From Ruminococcaceae bacterium UBA1730 (GTDB lineage: Bacteria > Bacillota > Clostridia > Oscillospirales > Acutalibacteraceae): a stretch of DNA of 64,000 nt. Made by a program: the position numbers and the translations under genes. Positions 7,835 through 16,136 of the stretch are shown here, piece by piece. Position 1 is the stretch's first letter; every line of letters begins with the position of its first letter. The notes beneath the pieces were generated by a model that saw nothing but the letters and a program-made list of their open reading frames with translations, made no database searches and was not told the DNA's origin. The stretch spans positions 1 to 64,000 of the forward strand of contig DCII01000062.1 in NCBI GenBank assembly GCA_002315935.1, written 5' to 3'.

Positions 7835-9745
7835 ATGAAAAAAATTCTTTGCATTGTTCTTTCAATCGCATTGATTGCATCATGCTCATGCTTCGCTCTT
7901 GCCGCTCACGAGTGGACAGACGAATGCCTTACAGAATGCAACGGCGAATGCGGACAAAGCCCTCTCATTATTGTTCCCGGTATCATGCAGTCACAGGTTT
8001 ATGTTCAGGATGAAGAAGGACATGACCTGCTCACAAGTGACGGCTTCCCAATTGTTGAAGGCATGGACATGGCATTCATGTTTGACACAATTGCTCTCGA
8101 AAACGAATTCAAGGCCGCTATCGGCGAGATTCTCAAGGATGTTGCTCATCACGACAGAGATGCTCTTCTTGACACTGTTCTCGGCATTCTTGACGAAAGC
8201 TTCAAGAGCCATTATTTCAACGCTGACGGCACAAGAGTAAATGATGTTCAGGTTGACGAATATTGGCATTCTCTTGCTGTCTGCAAGGAAACACCTGAAA
8301 AGTCATATAACTATGCAAAGGGTTACAGCAAAGACGAAAACGGAAATGTTCTTCCCACAACGAAATATAAAACAGAATATGATTTCATCAATCGACAGGT
8401 TGATATTTCACAGTTCTGCGAAGAATACGGCTATGACCACACTTATTATTATTCATACAGCTCATTCGGCAACATTCTTGAAGCCGCAAAGGGACTTGCC
8501 GAATATATTGATATGGTTAAGGCTCAGACAGGTCACGAAAAGGTCAGCATCGTTTTCATCAGCCTCGGCGGAACCATCGGCAACGCTTTTCTCGCTGATT
8601 ACTGCGACCCTGATGAAATTGACAGAATAGTTTTTGCCGCCGCCGCAATTGACGGTTCATATCTTCTCAGCGACCTCATGGCAGGCAAATCCACTCTTAA
8701 GGATAATGAGGTTCTTTATAATGACCTTATTCCCAATCTTGTTTCTCTTGCGGCGGATGAATATATGTCTCTCGCATATCTCGGAAATACTCTTGCAAGA
8801 TCTATTCCCTCGGAGCTTTTTAATGAATTCCTTGACGAAGCTCTCACAAGAGCAGTAAATGAGGTTCTCGGCAAGCTTCTTCGTAACTGCCAGTCAATGT
8901 GGGCACTCGTTCCCAGCAGTGAATATCCTGCTCTGAGCGAAGCATATATTTCCGATTCAGCCCATGCAGAGCTTAAAGCTATGACAGACAGATACTATAA
9001 CATTCAAAAGAATGCCGGCAAGAAGATGAAGGAGCTTTCGGATAACGGCATGGAAATCTTCGTTATCTGTGGCTATAATCTTGAGCTTCCTGCCCTTGTT
9101 GAGCATTATAATGTCAGTGCAGACAACATAATTCAGGCAAATTCAACCTCAGTCGGCGGAACCTTCGCAAATGTCGGCGAAACCCTTCCCGAGGATTATA
9201 AACCAGCTATTGATAAATCATATCTCAGCCCTGACGGAATTGTTGATGCAGGAACCTGTGCTCTTCCCGACACAACCTTCTTTGTTAAGAATCAGAGCCA
9301 TCTTCAGCTTCAGTCAAGCGTTAATGATGTTATCGGTCTTTGCTGTGCTCTTATCACCGATAAGACTATCACGGATGCAAGAGAACATAGCGGCGGATAC
9401 AGACAGTTCAACGAATACAGAAACCTTTCAACGGTTGAAAACCTTATGAAAAAAGTTCTTACAGTTGGTCTTGATAATGTTAACGACGATGTAAAGACCG
9501 CATTCAACGATGCAGTCAAGCTCCGTGAAAGCAGAGTTTGGTCGCAGGACGAAACCAAGGAAGTTGAAGAAGCTCTTTATACAGCAATGTATAAAGCAAA
9601 AATGCTTTCAAATGATGATTCAGCTCCTTTCTTCAAATATAAAGTTCTTCCTTTCATTGAAAAGGTTCTGAAATTCTTCAGCGATTTATATGAAAAGATT
9701 TTCGGCGGCAATGATTTCTGGATTTTCCCCGTTAACATTCTGTGA
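7835..9745 (+). CDS. Secreted alpha/beta hydrolase, lipase/LCAT-like
   Basis: Exported protein of 636 residues with a cleavable signal peptide (about 1-23, ending LAA). An oxyanion-type strand and loop PLIIVPGIMQS lies near 43-53. The nucleophile elbow is FISLGGT with Ser243, an S-x-G-G form seen in lipase and lecithin-cholesterol acyltransferase-like enzymes, where the first residue is not Gly. A candidate acid lies in SYLSPDGIVDAGT and a candidate His in NQSHLQLQS. The C-terminus ends in an aromatic amphipathic stretch EKVLKFFSDLYEKIF plus a hydrophobic tail. The likely substrate is an acyl ester or lipid outside the cell, but this is inference. It is 17 bases upstream of the secreted PHP protein, so the two are probably co-transcribed. 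Confidence 0.8.
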   Translation: MKKILCIVLSIALIASCSCFALAAHEWTDECLTECNGECGQSPLIIVPGIMQSQVYVQDEEGHDLLTSDGFPIVEGMDMAFMFDTIALENEFKAAIGEILKDVAHHDRDALLDTVLGILDESFKSHYFNADGTRVNDVQVDEYWHSLAVCKETPEKSYNYAKGYSKDENGNVLPTTKYKTEYDFINRQVDISQFCEEYGYDHTYYYSYSSFGNILEAAKGLAEYIDMVKAQTGHEKVSIVFISLGGTIGNAFLADYCDPDEIDRIVFAAAAIDGSYLLSDLMAGKSTLKDNEVLYNDLIPNLVSLAADEYMSLAYLGNTLARSIPSELFNEFLDEALTRAVNEVLGKLLRNCQSMWALVPSSEYPALSEAYISDSAHAELKAMTDRYYNIQKNAGKKMKELSDNGMEIFVICGYNLELPALVEHYNVSADNIIQANSTSVGGTFANVGETLPEDYKPAIDKSYLSPDGIVDAGTCALPDTTFFVKNQSHLQLQSSVNDVIGLCCALITDKTITDAREHSGGYRQFNEYRNLSTVENLMKKVLTVGLDNVNDDVKTAFNDAVKLRESRVWSQDETKEVEEALYTAMYKAKMLSNDDSAPFFKYKVLPFIEKVLKFFSDLYEKIFGGNDFWIFPVNIL

Positions 9746-9762
9746 AATGAGGGAGTTTAGTT

Positions 9763-11304
9763 ATGAAATTTAGAAAAATTATCAGCGTTATTCTCTGCCT
9801 TGTTCTTGTTGCCTGTGTGACTTCCCCTGCACTTGCGGCATCAGATGCAGCAAATGATGTCAACTATAAAATTATAAATCCATATAAGAATATTAACTGG
9901 GAAACAATCAACCAGTACAAAACCTCTCTCCATAATCACACCAATATGTCAGACGGTGACCCGACACTCAAGCAGTCGGTTGAAAGGCACGTTGAAACAG
10001 GCTATGACATTATTTCAATTTCCGACCACGGCACGAGCAGCATTTCATGGACTACTCAGCAGGATGGTAATCTTGTTTATGATGTTCTCAAGCTTGTTGG
10101 AAAAACAGACGGAAAGCTTGAATATCTCGGCACCGAGGGAACCTTCAACAACGGCATGACCTACACTGCATCAGTTGAAAACGGCAATGATTATCTTACC
10201 GTTGACGGCAGAAAGATTATGCGTATGCCTTATTCAATTGAAAACGGTGCTGTTTCGGTCAACGCCCATGTCAACAGCTGGTTCACACCTTATGAGGATA
10301 ACAGCATATGCGATTACGCTAAAACAATCAAGGGCGTTCAGAATGCCGGTGCTGTCTGCGTTATCAACCATCCCGGTGAATACACGAAGGCAAAAAGTGA
10401 CCTCACAAGCGAAGAAGCCTACAACGAAGAAAATCCCGTATACGAATATTATATCAACAAGTTTTACGGTCTTATTGATAAATACGATTGCTGTATCGGA
10501 ATTGACATGAATTCAAAGGGCGATTCAAGAACCCGTTATGACCGTGAGCTTTGGGATATACTTCTTAAACGCAGAACGGCAAAGGGCGAAAATGTTTATG
10601 CAATAGCTTCAAGCGACGCACATCAGCTCAATAAAATAGATACAGGCTTTGTTTATCTTCTCATGAATGACCTCAACGCAGGTGATGCAAGAAAGAGCAT
10701 GGAAAACGGTGAATTCTTTGCCGCAAGCCATTGCAACGGCAACTACCTTGAGCTGATGAGTATTCAGGAAAACCTCTTGAAATACTACGGCGAATCGGAG
10801 CTTTATTACAGCATAAAGACCGTTACTGACCTCATGGAAAAAAGAGTTGCGGATGTTGCTTCCGGAGAGGAAGACCCTGATGCATCTCTCGGCTACGAAT
10901 ACAATTGCCTTGATGATAACGGCTACTGCATTGCAAAAACTCAGCCGAAGATTGATTCAATTGCCGTTGACGACACTGAAGACACAATCACAATTAAAAC
11001 TGAGAATGCCCTTCTTGTCAGATTCATTGCTGACGGCGAGGTTGTTGAAGTGTTACCCGCTTCAAACGGAACTGTTACAATTGATCTTGATAATTATAGC
11101 GAAAAACTCGGAACCTACATCCGTGCTGAAGTTTTCGGCGAAGGCGGAACAGTCTATACTCAGGCGTTCATGCTCAACTATGACGGTGCTCCCGAATATC
11201 AGGAATATCCGTTCTTCAACATTCCCACCTTTGATTTTCTCTTTGCGGAAATCAGAACATTGAAGGTCAAGCTTTCAAGAGTATTCGCAAATCTCTTCAA
11301 TTAA
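9763..11304 (+). CDS. Secreted PHP-domain putative phosphoesterase
   Basis: Signal peptide (residues 1-25, ending ALAA) followed by a PHP metal-dependent phosphoesterase domain. The first metal motif is H57-N-H59 in LHNHTNMSDG, the second is SISDHGTSS, and further ligands lie in INHPGEY and ASSDAHQL. The last 100 residues form a beta-rich domain (VDDTEDTITIKTENALLVRF), followed by an aromatic amphipathic tail (EIRTLKVKLSRVFANLF). Most PHP proteins are cytoplasmic (histidinol phosphatase, polymerase), so export is notable. It probably hydrolyses an extracellular phosphate ester, with substrate unknown. It lies in the same transcription unit as the upstream hydrolase and ends at a strong terminator. 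Confidence 0.82.
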   Translation: MKFRKIISVILCLVLVACVTSPALAASDAANDVNYKIINPYKNINWETINQYKTSLHNHTNMSDGDPTLKQSVERHVETGYDIISISDHGTSSISWTTQQDGNLVYDVLKLVGKTDGKLEYLGTEGTFNNGMTYTASVENGNDYLTVDGRKIMRMPYSIENGAVSVNAHVNSWFTPYEDNSICDYAKTIKGVQNAGAVCVINHPGEYTKAKSDLTSEEAYNEENPVYEYYINKFYGLIDKYDCCIGIDMNSKGDSRTRYDRELWDILLKRRTAKGENVYAIASSDAHQLNKIDTGFVYLLMNDLNAGDARKSMENGEFFAASHCNGNYLELMSIQENLLKYYGESELYYSIKTVTDLMEKRVADVASGEEDPDASLGYEYNCLDDNGYCIAKTQPKIDSIAVDDTEDTITIKTENALLVRFIADGEVVEVLPASNGTVTIDLDNYSEKLGTYIRAEVFGEGGTVYTQAFMLNYDGAPEYQEYPFFNIPTFDFLFAEIRTLKVKLSRVFANLFN

Positions 11305-11314
11305 GTAAATTTTT

Positions 11315-11349
11315 CCCGTCTGTTACATTTGTAGCAGACGGGATTTTTT
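11315..11349 (+). terminator. Rho-independent terminator
   Basis: CCCGTCTG (11315-11322) pairs perfectly with CAGACGGG (11335-11342), with an inner TAC/GTA extension, followed by A and six T. It ends the hydrolase-PHP unit. Confidence 0.9.
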
Positions 11350-11398
11350 CTGTTCTTCACGAAAGGTTGGAAAGAACATCGAAATAGTTTGGAAATAG

Positions 11399-12175
11399 TT
11401 ATGCTCTGTTATTATTTTTGATTTTAGTTATTGCACCCTTTTCAAGTCTTGAAACCTGTGCCTGCGAAATTCCGATTTCCTCCGCAACATCCATCTGCGT
11501 TTTCCCCTGCATGAACCGCAAAAAAATTATCTTTTTTTCTCTTTCGGATAAATCGTTGATTGCTTGCCTTACGAGGATTTCCTCAAGCCAGCTTTCATCA
11601 TTATCGTTTCCGCTTATCTGGTCCATAACATAAATAGTGTCTCCCCCGTCAGAATAAACAGGTTCGTTGAGTGAAACAGGTTCAACAATTGCATCAAGTG
11701 CAATAACAACCTCTTCACGGGGAATTCCAAGCTCTTTCGCAATTTCTTCGGGAGTAGGGTCTCTTTCAAGCTCGTTAATAAGCTTTTCTCTCGCCTGCAT
11801 TGCATGATATGCAGTGTCTCTGACGCTTCTGCTAACCCTTACGGGATTATTATCACGAAGATGTCTTCTGACTTCTCCTATTATCATTGGACAAGCATAG
11901 GTGCTGAATCTCACATCAAGTGTCATGTCAAAATTATCTATCGCTTTAATAAGCCCGATACATCCGACCTGAAACAAATCATCAGGATTTTCTCCCCTGT
12001 TTGCAAACCTCTGAATAACGCTTAAAACAAGCCTTAAATTGCCCATTACAAGCTCTTCACGGGCTTTATTGTCTCCTGCTCTTGCCTTTTTCAGAAGCTC
12101 AGTTTTTTCGCTCTCCTTCATAACCCTAAGCTTTGCCGTGTTCACTCCGCAGATTTCAACCTTATTGAACTGCAA
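11399..12175 (-). CDS. sigG: Forespore RNA polymerase sigma factor SigG
   Basis: Late forespore sigma factor. The diagnostic SigG N-terminus NKVEICGVNTAKL is present. Region 2 follows (NLRLVLSVIQRFANRGE and DDLFQVGCIGLIKAIDNFD, with FSTYACPMIIGE), then region 3 and region 4 with the helix-turn-helix TQMDVAEEIGISQAQVSRL. Start choice: TTG at 12175 follows GGGGTGAT and gives 258 residues, as in other SigG proteins; the reading frame extends upstream into the leader without a ribosome site. The ribosome site is inside a long hairpin (separate entry). sigE and spoIIGA are not adjacent; upstream lie a lipoprotein and the yajC block. Confidence 0.95.
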   Translation of the reverse strand: MQFNKVEICGVNTAKLRVMKESEKTELLKKARAGDNKAREELVMGNLRLVLSVIQRFANRGENPDDLFQVGCIGLIKAIDNFDMTLDVRFSTYACPMIIGEVRRHLRDNNPVRVSRSVRDTAYHAMQAREKLINELERDPTPEEIAKELGIPREEVVIALDAIVEPVSLNEPVYSDGGDTIYVMDQISGNDNDESWLEEILVRQAINDLSEREKKIIFLRFMQGKTQMDVAEEIGISQAQVSRLEKGAITKIKNNNRA

Positions 12176-12230
12176 AAAATCACCCCGATACAATTTCTTC
12201 AACTAAAGTATTGCCGTTTTGTATCGGGGT
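12176..12230 (-). promoter_or_regulatory. Leader hairpin that buries the sigG ribosome site
   Basis: On the minus strand ACCCCGATACAA (12230-12219) pairs perfectly over twelve bases with TTGTATCGGGGT (12193-12182), around a 25-base loop. The GGGGTGAT ribosome site of sigG begins in the 3' arm and the TTG start lies in the T-run just after it. The element can be read as a translational lock, a terminator, or both. Confidence 0.7.
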
Positions 12231-12248
12231 TATTTATGTTAAATTGTT

Positions 12249-12767
12249 TTATTTATAGCCGGCAAGGTCGTTTTCCTTCAATGTAAGCTCCGGAACTGAA
12301 TATTTCTGAAGAAGATTGTCATAAACTGAGAAATAATAGCCGTTTTCGGAAATGATAAGACTGTAAGAAAACCATTGATTGTCAAGATATGCAGGCTTTC
12401 CGCCTTCATGCTGAACAAGAGTTTCAAAAATATTTTCGGCAGGCTCGTCATCTGTGAATGCTTCAATCAGTTTTATGGAAGCATTCTTCATTCTTTCGGA
12501 AATTTCTTTGCTTTCGCAAAAAATTGATGCTTCGTAAACGACATTCGAGTCATTTCGATAAAGGTTTAACATGAAGTTTTCGGCACTGCTGACAAAAAGG
12601 CAATGATAAACGTCATCATCAAAGAATGCTTTATCGGAATAAGCTTCAAATTCATCGATAGAATTCGCATATCTCTGCGTAAAAATCAGAGGATTAACAC
12701 CCTCCTGCCTTGAACATGATGAAAAAAGAAGGCAGACAGCAACAAAAACAGGTATCAATTTTTTCAA
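12249..12767 (-). CDS. Small lipoprotein of unknown function
   Basis: A 172-residue protein with a short signal peptide and lipobox LFSSC (Cys18), so it is predicted to be lipid-anchored outside the membrane. The rest is an alpha/beta domain rich in Asp, Glu, Phe and Tyr, with no motif I recognise. It starts inside the last codon of the TIGR04086 gene (ATGA overlap at 12764-12767), so the two are translated together. It ends shortly before the sigG leader. Location between a secretion-associated block and sigG hints at an envelope or sporulation role, but this is context only. Confidence 0.75.
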   Translation of the reverse strand: MKKLIPVFVAVCLLFSSCSRQEGVNPLIFTQRYANSIDEFEAYSDKAFFDDDVYHCLFVSSAENFMLNLYRNDSNVVYEASIFCESKEISERMKNASIKLIEAFTDDEPAENIFETLVQHEGGKPAYLDNQWFSYSLIISENGYYFSVYDNLLQKYSVPELTLKENDLAGYK

Positions 12768-13180
12768 TATCTGACCCTCTTTTTCTTATTCGCTCTGACT
12801 ATTCCGCCAATGCAAGAAAAAATCAGAATGACGAAAAACAAAAGAATTGTTCCTGCTCCGATACCGGATGAATTAACGATTGAAACAATGAGCGAGCAAA
12901 GAATTCCCATAACCGCTCCCGAAAGTCCACCGTAAAGCAGACCACTGTGACCGGCAAGCTTCGCTGATAATATTCCGCATAAGAATCCCGAAATGACTCC
13001 CGATGAAATTCCGAACGGTGCATAATACGACGCATTTAAACCTTCTTTATACGCAATCAACGAAAGCAATGCAACAATCAGAAAATATACACCCGTGAAA
13101 ATCAGCGGAACAAACAGAATTTTAATTATCGGCACGCTCTGATTTTCGTCTCTTGACCTTCTTTTTTTCTTATCAGACAT
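12764..13180 (-). CDS. TIGR04086-family four-helix membrane protein
   Basis: A 138-residue membrane protein with a basic cytoplasmic N-terminus (KKKRRSR), four hydrophobic helices rich in Gly (GLLYGGLSGAVMG), and a basic C-terminus. This matches the TIGR04086 family, which is characteristically found next to yajC in Clostridia. Function is not established. The ATG at 13180 is preceded by GAGGGG, which lies in the arm of a hairpin (separate entry). It overlaps the downstream lipoprotein gene by four bases. Confidence 0.85.
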   Translation of the reverse strand: MSDKKKRRSRDENQSVPIIKILFVPLIFTGVYFLIVALLSLIAYKEGLNASYYAPFGISSGVISGFLCGILSAKLAGHSGLLYGGLSGAVMGILCSLIVSIVNSSGIGAGTILLFFVILIFSCIGGIVRANKKKRVRY

Positions 13181-13221
13181 AAAAATATCCCCTCATACTT
13201 TTTTGTAAATAGTATGAAGGG
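13181..13221 (-). promoter_or_regulatory. Hairpin burying the ribosome site of the TIGR04086 gene
   Basis: On the minus strand an eleven-pair stem (13221-13211 with 13199-13189) includes one G-U pair that would be a C-A mismatch on the plus strand, so the structure is built for the minus RNA. GAGGGG is in the 3' arm and ATATTTTT separates it from the ATG. It could terminate yajC transcripts or lower translation of the next gene. Confidence 0.65.
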
Positions 13222-13231
13222 AAGCTTATTA

Positions 13232-13696
13232 TTATTCGTCGAAAGTATCGTCTTTCTTCTTTGTTTTCTTTCTCTTGGCTTTGCTGCTTTCAACAGCTTC
13301 GTCCATTCTCTTTTTCTTTTCTGCTTCTGCGGCTTCCTTGGCAGCCTGTCTTTCAGCTTCTGCCTTTTCAGCGGCGGTGTTGTTTGTTGAAATAGCCCAA
13401 CGGGCAATTTTCATCTTGTTTCTGTCTGCACCTGTTTCGATAACAAGAGAATCTTCTTTAACCGTTACAACTCTGCCCATGATTCCGCCGATAGTTGTGA
13501 TTTCATCGCCGACCTGGATGGCATCACGCATATCCTGCTCCTCTTTCTGCTTTTTCTTCTGAGGACGAATCATTACAAAATACATAACTCCGAAAAGAGC
13601 CGCCATCATAACGATCATTGTAACAGGATTCTGCTGAGTTGTTGAGCCGCTTGCAGTGCCTGTTCCGGCAGCAGCCAAAAGTGCAATAGGATTCAT
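13232..13696 (-). CDS. yajC: Preprotein translocase accessory subunit YajC
   Basis: Membrane partner of the SecDF/SecYEG export complex. It has an N-terminal Ala/Gly-rich stretch, one transmembrane helix with the family motif (MMAALFGVMYFVMIRPQKKK, about 30-49), then the conserved small beta domain (AIQVGDEITTIGGIMGRVV). Start choice: ATG at 13696 follows GGAGGT; the frame runs farther upstream without a ribosome site. At 154 residues it is longer than the roughly 90-110 common for YajC because of a long Ala/Glu/Lys-rich tail ending in a Lys-dense segment. It is co-transcribed with tgt and queA. Confidence 0.93.
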   Translation of the reverse strand: MNPIALLAAAGTGTASGSTTQQNPVTMIVMMAALFGVMYFVMIRPQKKKQKEEQDMRDAIQVGDEITTIGGIMGRVVTVKEDSLVIETGADRNKMKIARWAISTNNTAAEKAEAERQAAKEAAEAEKKKRMDEAVESSKAKRKKTKKKDDTFDE

Positions 13697-13775
13697 AATA
13701 TTAACCTCCAAAAATAATGGATTAATTATACAGTATGAAACTGAATAAATCAATAGTTTTTAAAATTTAATTCAT

Positions 13776-14906
13776 TTATATTCTTTTATCAAGAATATCA
13801 ACATATTTCTCTCTGTATTCTGCAAAAGTTCCGTTATCAAGAGCATCACGGATTTCCTGCATGAGATTATTATAAAAATAAAGATTATGCATAACGCAGA
13901 GTCTCATTGCAAGCATTTCCTTCGCCTTGAAAAGGTGTCTGATGTATGCTCTCGAAAAATGACGGCAGGTCGGGCAGCTGCATTCGGGGTCAATCGGCAG
14001 AGGGTCTTTTTCATACTTATTATTATTAAGATTAATGATACCTTTTTTTGTGTTGAGATGGCCGTGTCTTGCGTTTCTGCTCGGCATAACGCAGTCAAAA
14101 AGGTCAACACCTCTCGAAACAGCTTCAATTATGTTTCCCGGAGTTCCGACTCCCATGAGATAGCGGATTTTATCCTTCGGTGCATAAGGCTCAACTGCCG
14201 AAATAATGCGGTACATATCCTCTTTCGGTTCGCCGACTGCAAGTCCGCCGATGGCATAGCCGTCAAGGTCAAGCTCTGCAATCTGCTTCATGTTTTCAAT
14301 TCTTAAATCTTCGTAGGTGCATCCCTGATTTATGCCAAAAAGAAGCTGATTTTTGTTGATGGTATCCGGCAAAGAATTTAACCTCTGCATCTCTTTTTTG
14401 CATCTTTCGAGCCATCTGACTGTTCTTTCAGCCGCTTCCTTTGCATATTTATATTCGCATGGATTTTCAACGCATTCATCAAAAGCCATAGCAATTGTTG
14501 AACCGAGGTTAGACTGAATCTGCATACTTTCCTCGGGACCCATAAAGATGTGTCTGCCGTCAACATGAGACTGGAAATAAACACCCTCTTCTTTGATTTT
14601 ACGAAGCTTTGCAAGAGAAAAAACCTGAAATCCGCCGCTGTCCGTCAGAATAGGTCCGCTCCAGTCAGAGAATTTATGGAGTCCACCCATTTCTCTCACA
14701 AGTCCGTCACCCGGGCGTACATGAAGATGATATGTATTCGAAAGCATAACCTGGCAGTTTATGTCACGCAGGTCAACCGCCGAGAGTGCTCCTTTTATAG
14801 CTCCGCAGGTTGCAACATTCATGAATGCAGGAGTCTGCACCGTTCCGTGAACGGTTTCAAGCTCCCCTCTTCTTGCGGTTCCTTCGGTTTTGATAAGTTT
14901 ATACAT
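13776..14906 (-). CDS. tgt: tRNA-guanine transglycosylase
   Basis: Exchanges G34 for preQ1 (queuosine precursor) in GUN-anticodon tRNAs. The 376-residue length is typical. Visible landmarks are the nucleophile region LTDSGGFQVFSL, GINQGCTYEDLR, the specificity loop GGLAVGE, the second catalytic Asp in GVDLFDCVMPSRNARHG, and the C-terminal zinc site C-S-C-x2-C with a later His (MHNLYFY). GAGGAT precedes the ATG. It lies 21 bases downstream of queA, the next enzyme of queuosine formation, and yajC follows, which is the standard order in many bacteria. Confidence 0.97.
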   Translation of the reverse strand: MYKLIKTEGTARRGELETVHGTVQTPAFMNVATCGAIKGALSAVDLRDINCQVMLSNTYHLHVRPGDGLVREMGGLHKFSDWSGPILTDSGGFQVFSLAKLRKIKEEGVYFQSHVDGRHIFMGPEESMQIQSNLGSTIAMAFDECVENPCEYKYAKEAAERTVRWLERCKKEMQRLNSLPDTINKNQLLFGINQGCTYEDLRIENMKQIAELDLDGYAIGGLAVGEPKEDMYRIISAVEPYAPKDKIRYLMGVGTPGNIIEAVSRGVDLFDCVMPSRNARHGHLNTKKGIINLNNNKYEKDPLPIDPECSCPTCRHFSRAYIRHLFKAKEMLAMRLCVMHNLYFYNNLMQEIRDALDNGTFAEYREKYVDILDKRI

Positions 14907-14927
14907 AAAGAATCCTCAACTTAAATA

Positions 14928-15953
14928 TTATATAATCAAGCAAGCATCGCCGAAGGAAAAAAATCTGTATTTTTCCGAAACGGCAATTTTATAAGCATTC
15001 ATCGTATGCTCATAGCCGCAGAATGCACTAACGAGCATAATAAGAGTGCTTTCGGGGAGGTGAAAATTAGTGATAAGGCAATCAATGCACTTAAATTCAT
15101 AGCCGGGATAGATGAAAATATCTGTCCATCTGTCATCCTCGCAGATTTCTCCCCTGAATGTAGCGGCTGATTCAAGGGTTCTGCAACAGGTTGTGCCGAC
15201 TGCGAAAACCCTTCCGCCTCTTGCCTTAGTCCGATTGATTATATCGGCAGTTTCTTTGGGCAGATGATAATGCTCGGAATGCATATGATGGTCTTCGATT
15301 TCATCAGCCTTAACAGGTCTGAATGTTCCGAGACCTACATGAAGAGTTACAAATCCGACTTCAACTCCCATAGCTTTGATTTTATCGAGCAATTCAGGAG
15401 TGAAATGAAGACCCGCCGTCGGAGCGGCTGCACTTCCCTCTTCCTTTGCGTAAACCGTCTGATACCTATCTTTATCATCAAGCTTTTCGGTGATATAATG
15501 CGGAAGCGGCATTTCGCCGATTTTATCAATTACCTCAAAGAAATTCCCTTCGAAGCCGAATTTTGCAACTCTGTTTCCGTCTTCAAGCACATCAATGATT
15601 TCGGCAGTCAAAGAGCCGTCACCGAAGGTAAAGGTGTTGCCGGTTTTTGCCTTTTTACCGGGTCCTGTGATGACCTCCCAAGTGTCTGTTGTTTTCTGCG
15701 TCAGAAGAAGAAATTCAACAACAGCTCCGGTATCTGTTCTCGTGCCGTACATTCTTGCAGGTAAAACCTTGGTGTTGTTGAGAATAAGGCAGTCACCGGG
15801 TTTGAAATATTCGGTTACATCGTGAAAAACCCTGTGGGTAACTTCACCCGTTTCCTTGTTCAGAACAAGAAGTCTTGAGCTGTCTCTCGGTTCAATAGGT
15901 GTCTGAGCAATAAGCTCCTTGGGCAAATCGTAGAAAAAATCTGAACGCTTCAT
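14928..15953 (-). CDS. queA: S-adenosylmethionine:tRNA ribosyltransferase-isomerase
   Basis: Converts preQ1 in tRNA to epoxyqueuosine by transferring and isomerising the ribosyl part of SAM. The 341 residues match the family. Recognisable blocks are the N-terminal [25 protein letters not shown] start (residues 6-26), [39 protein letters not shown], and the C-terminal [22 protein letters not shown] lies before the ATG. It is first gene of queA-tgt-yajC-TIGR04086 and shares a bidirectional promoter region with asd on the other strand. Confidence 0.97.
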   Translation of the reverse strand: MKRSDFFYDLPKELIAQTPIEPRDSSRLLVLNKETGEVTHRVFHDVTEYFKPGDCLILNNTKVLPARMYGTRTDTGAVVEFLLLTQKTTDTWEVITGPGKKAKTGNTFTFGDGSLTAEIIDVLEDGNRVAKFGFEGNFFEVIDKIGEMPLPHYITEKLDDKDRYQTVYAKEEGSAAAPTAGLHFTPELLDKIKAMGVEVGFVTLHVGLGTFRPVKADEIEDHHMHSEHYHLPKETADIINRTKARGGRVFAVGTTCCRTLESAATFRGEICEDDRWTDIFIYPGYEFKCIDCLITNFHLPESTLIMLVSAFCGYEHTMNAYKIAVSEKYRFFSFGDACLII

Positions 15954-16007
15954 TGAAATTCCTCAAATATTGAATAATATTTTTAAAAAATTTGTGTTAA
16001 ATACAAT

Positions 16008-16036
16008 TTGACTATTATTAACAGTTGTGTTATCAT
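16008..16036 (+). promoter_or_regulatory. Promoter of asd-dapA-dapB
   Basis: TTGACT (16008-16013) and TATCAT (16031-16036) with a 17-base spacer. The predicted leader is about 95 bases, too short for a lysine riboswitch. The -10 box overlaps that of the opposite-strand queA promoter. Confidence 0.65.
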
Positions 16037-16063
16037 CATAATATTATAATAGGTTTTTGTCAA
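16035..16063 (-). promoter_or_regulatory. Promoter of the queA operon
   Basis: Read on the minus strand, a perfect TTGACA (16063-16058) and TATGAT (16040-16035) are separated by 17 bases. The -10 box shares bases 16035-16036 with the asd -10 box. Confidence 0.65.
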
Positions 16064-16136
16064 GGTTAATAATAACAGAAAAAGCCAATGTGCAAATGCT
16101 TATTTTTAAAACTTTTTCCGAAAAGAGGTAATTTAA

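Noticed and set aside
15954..16028. preQ1 riboswitch before queA
   Set aside because: The leader is AT-rich with no C-rich hairpin loop of the preQ1 type.
16043..16136. Lysine riboswitch or T-box before asd
   Set aside because: The leader is about 95 bases, too short for a lysine riboswitch, and no T-box consensus is present.
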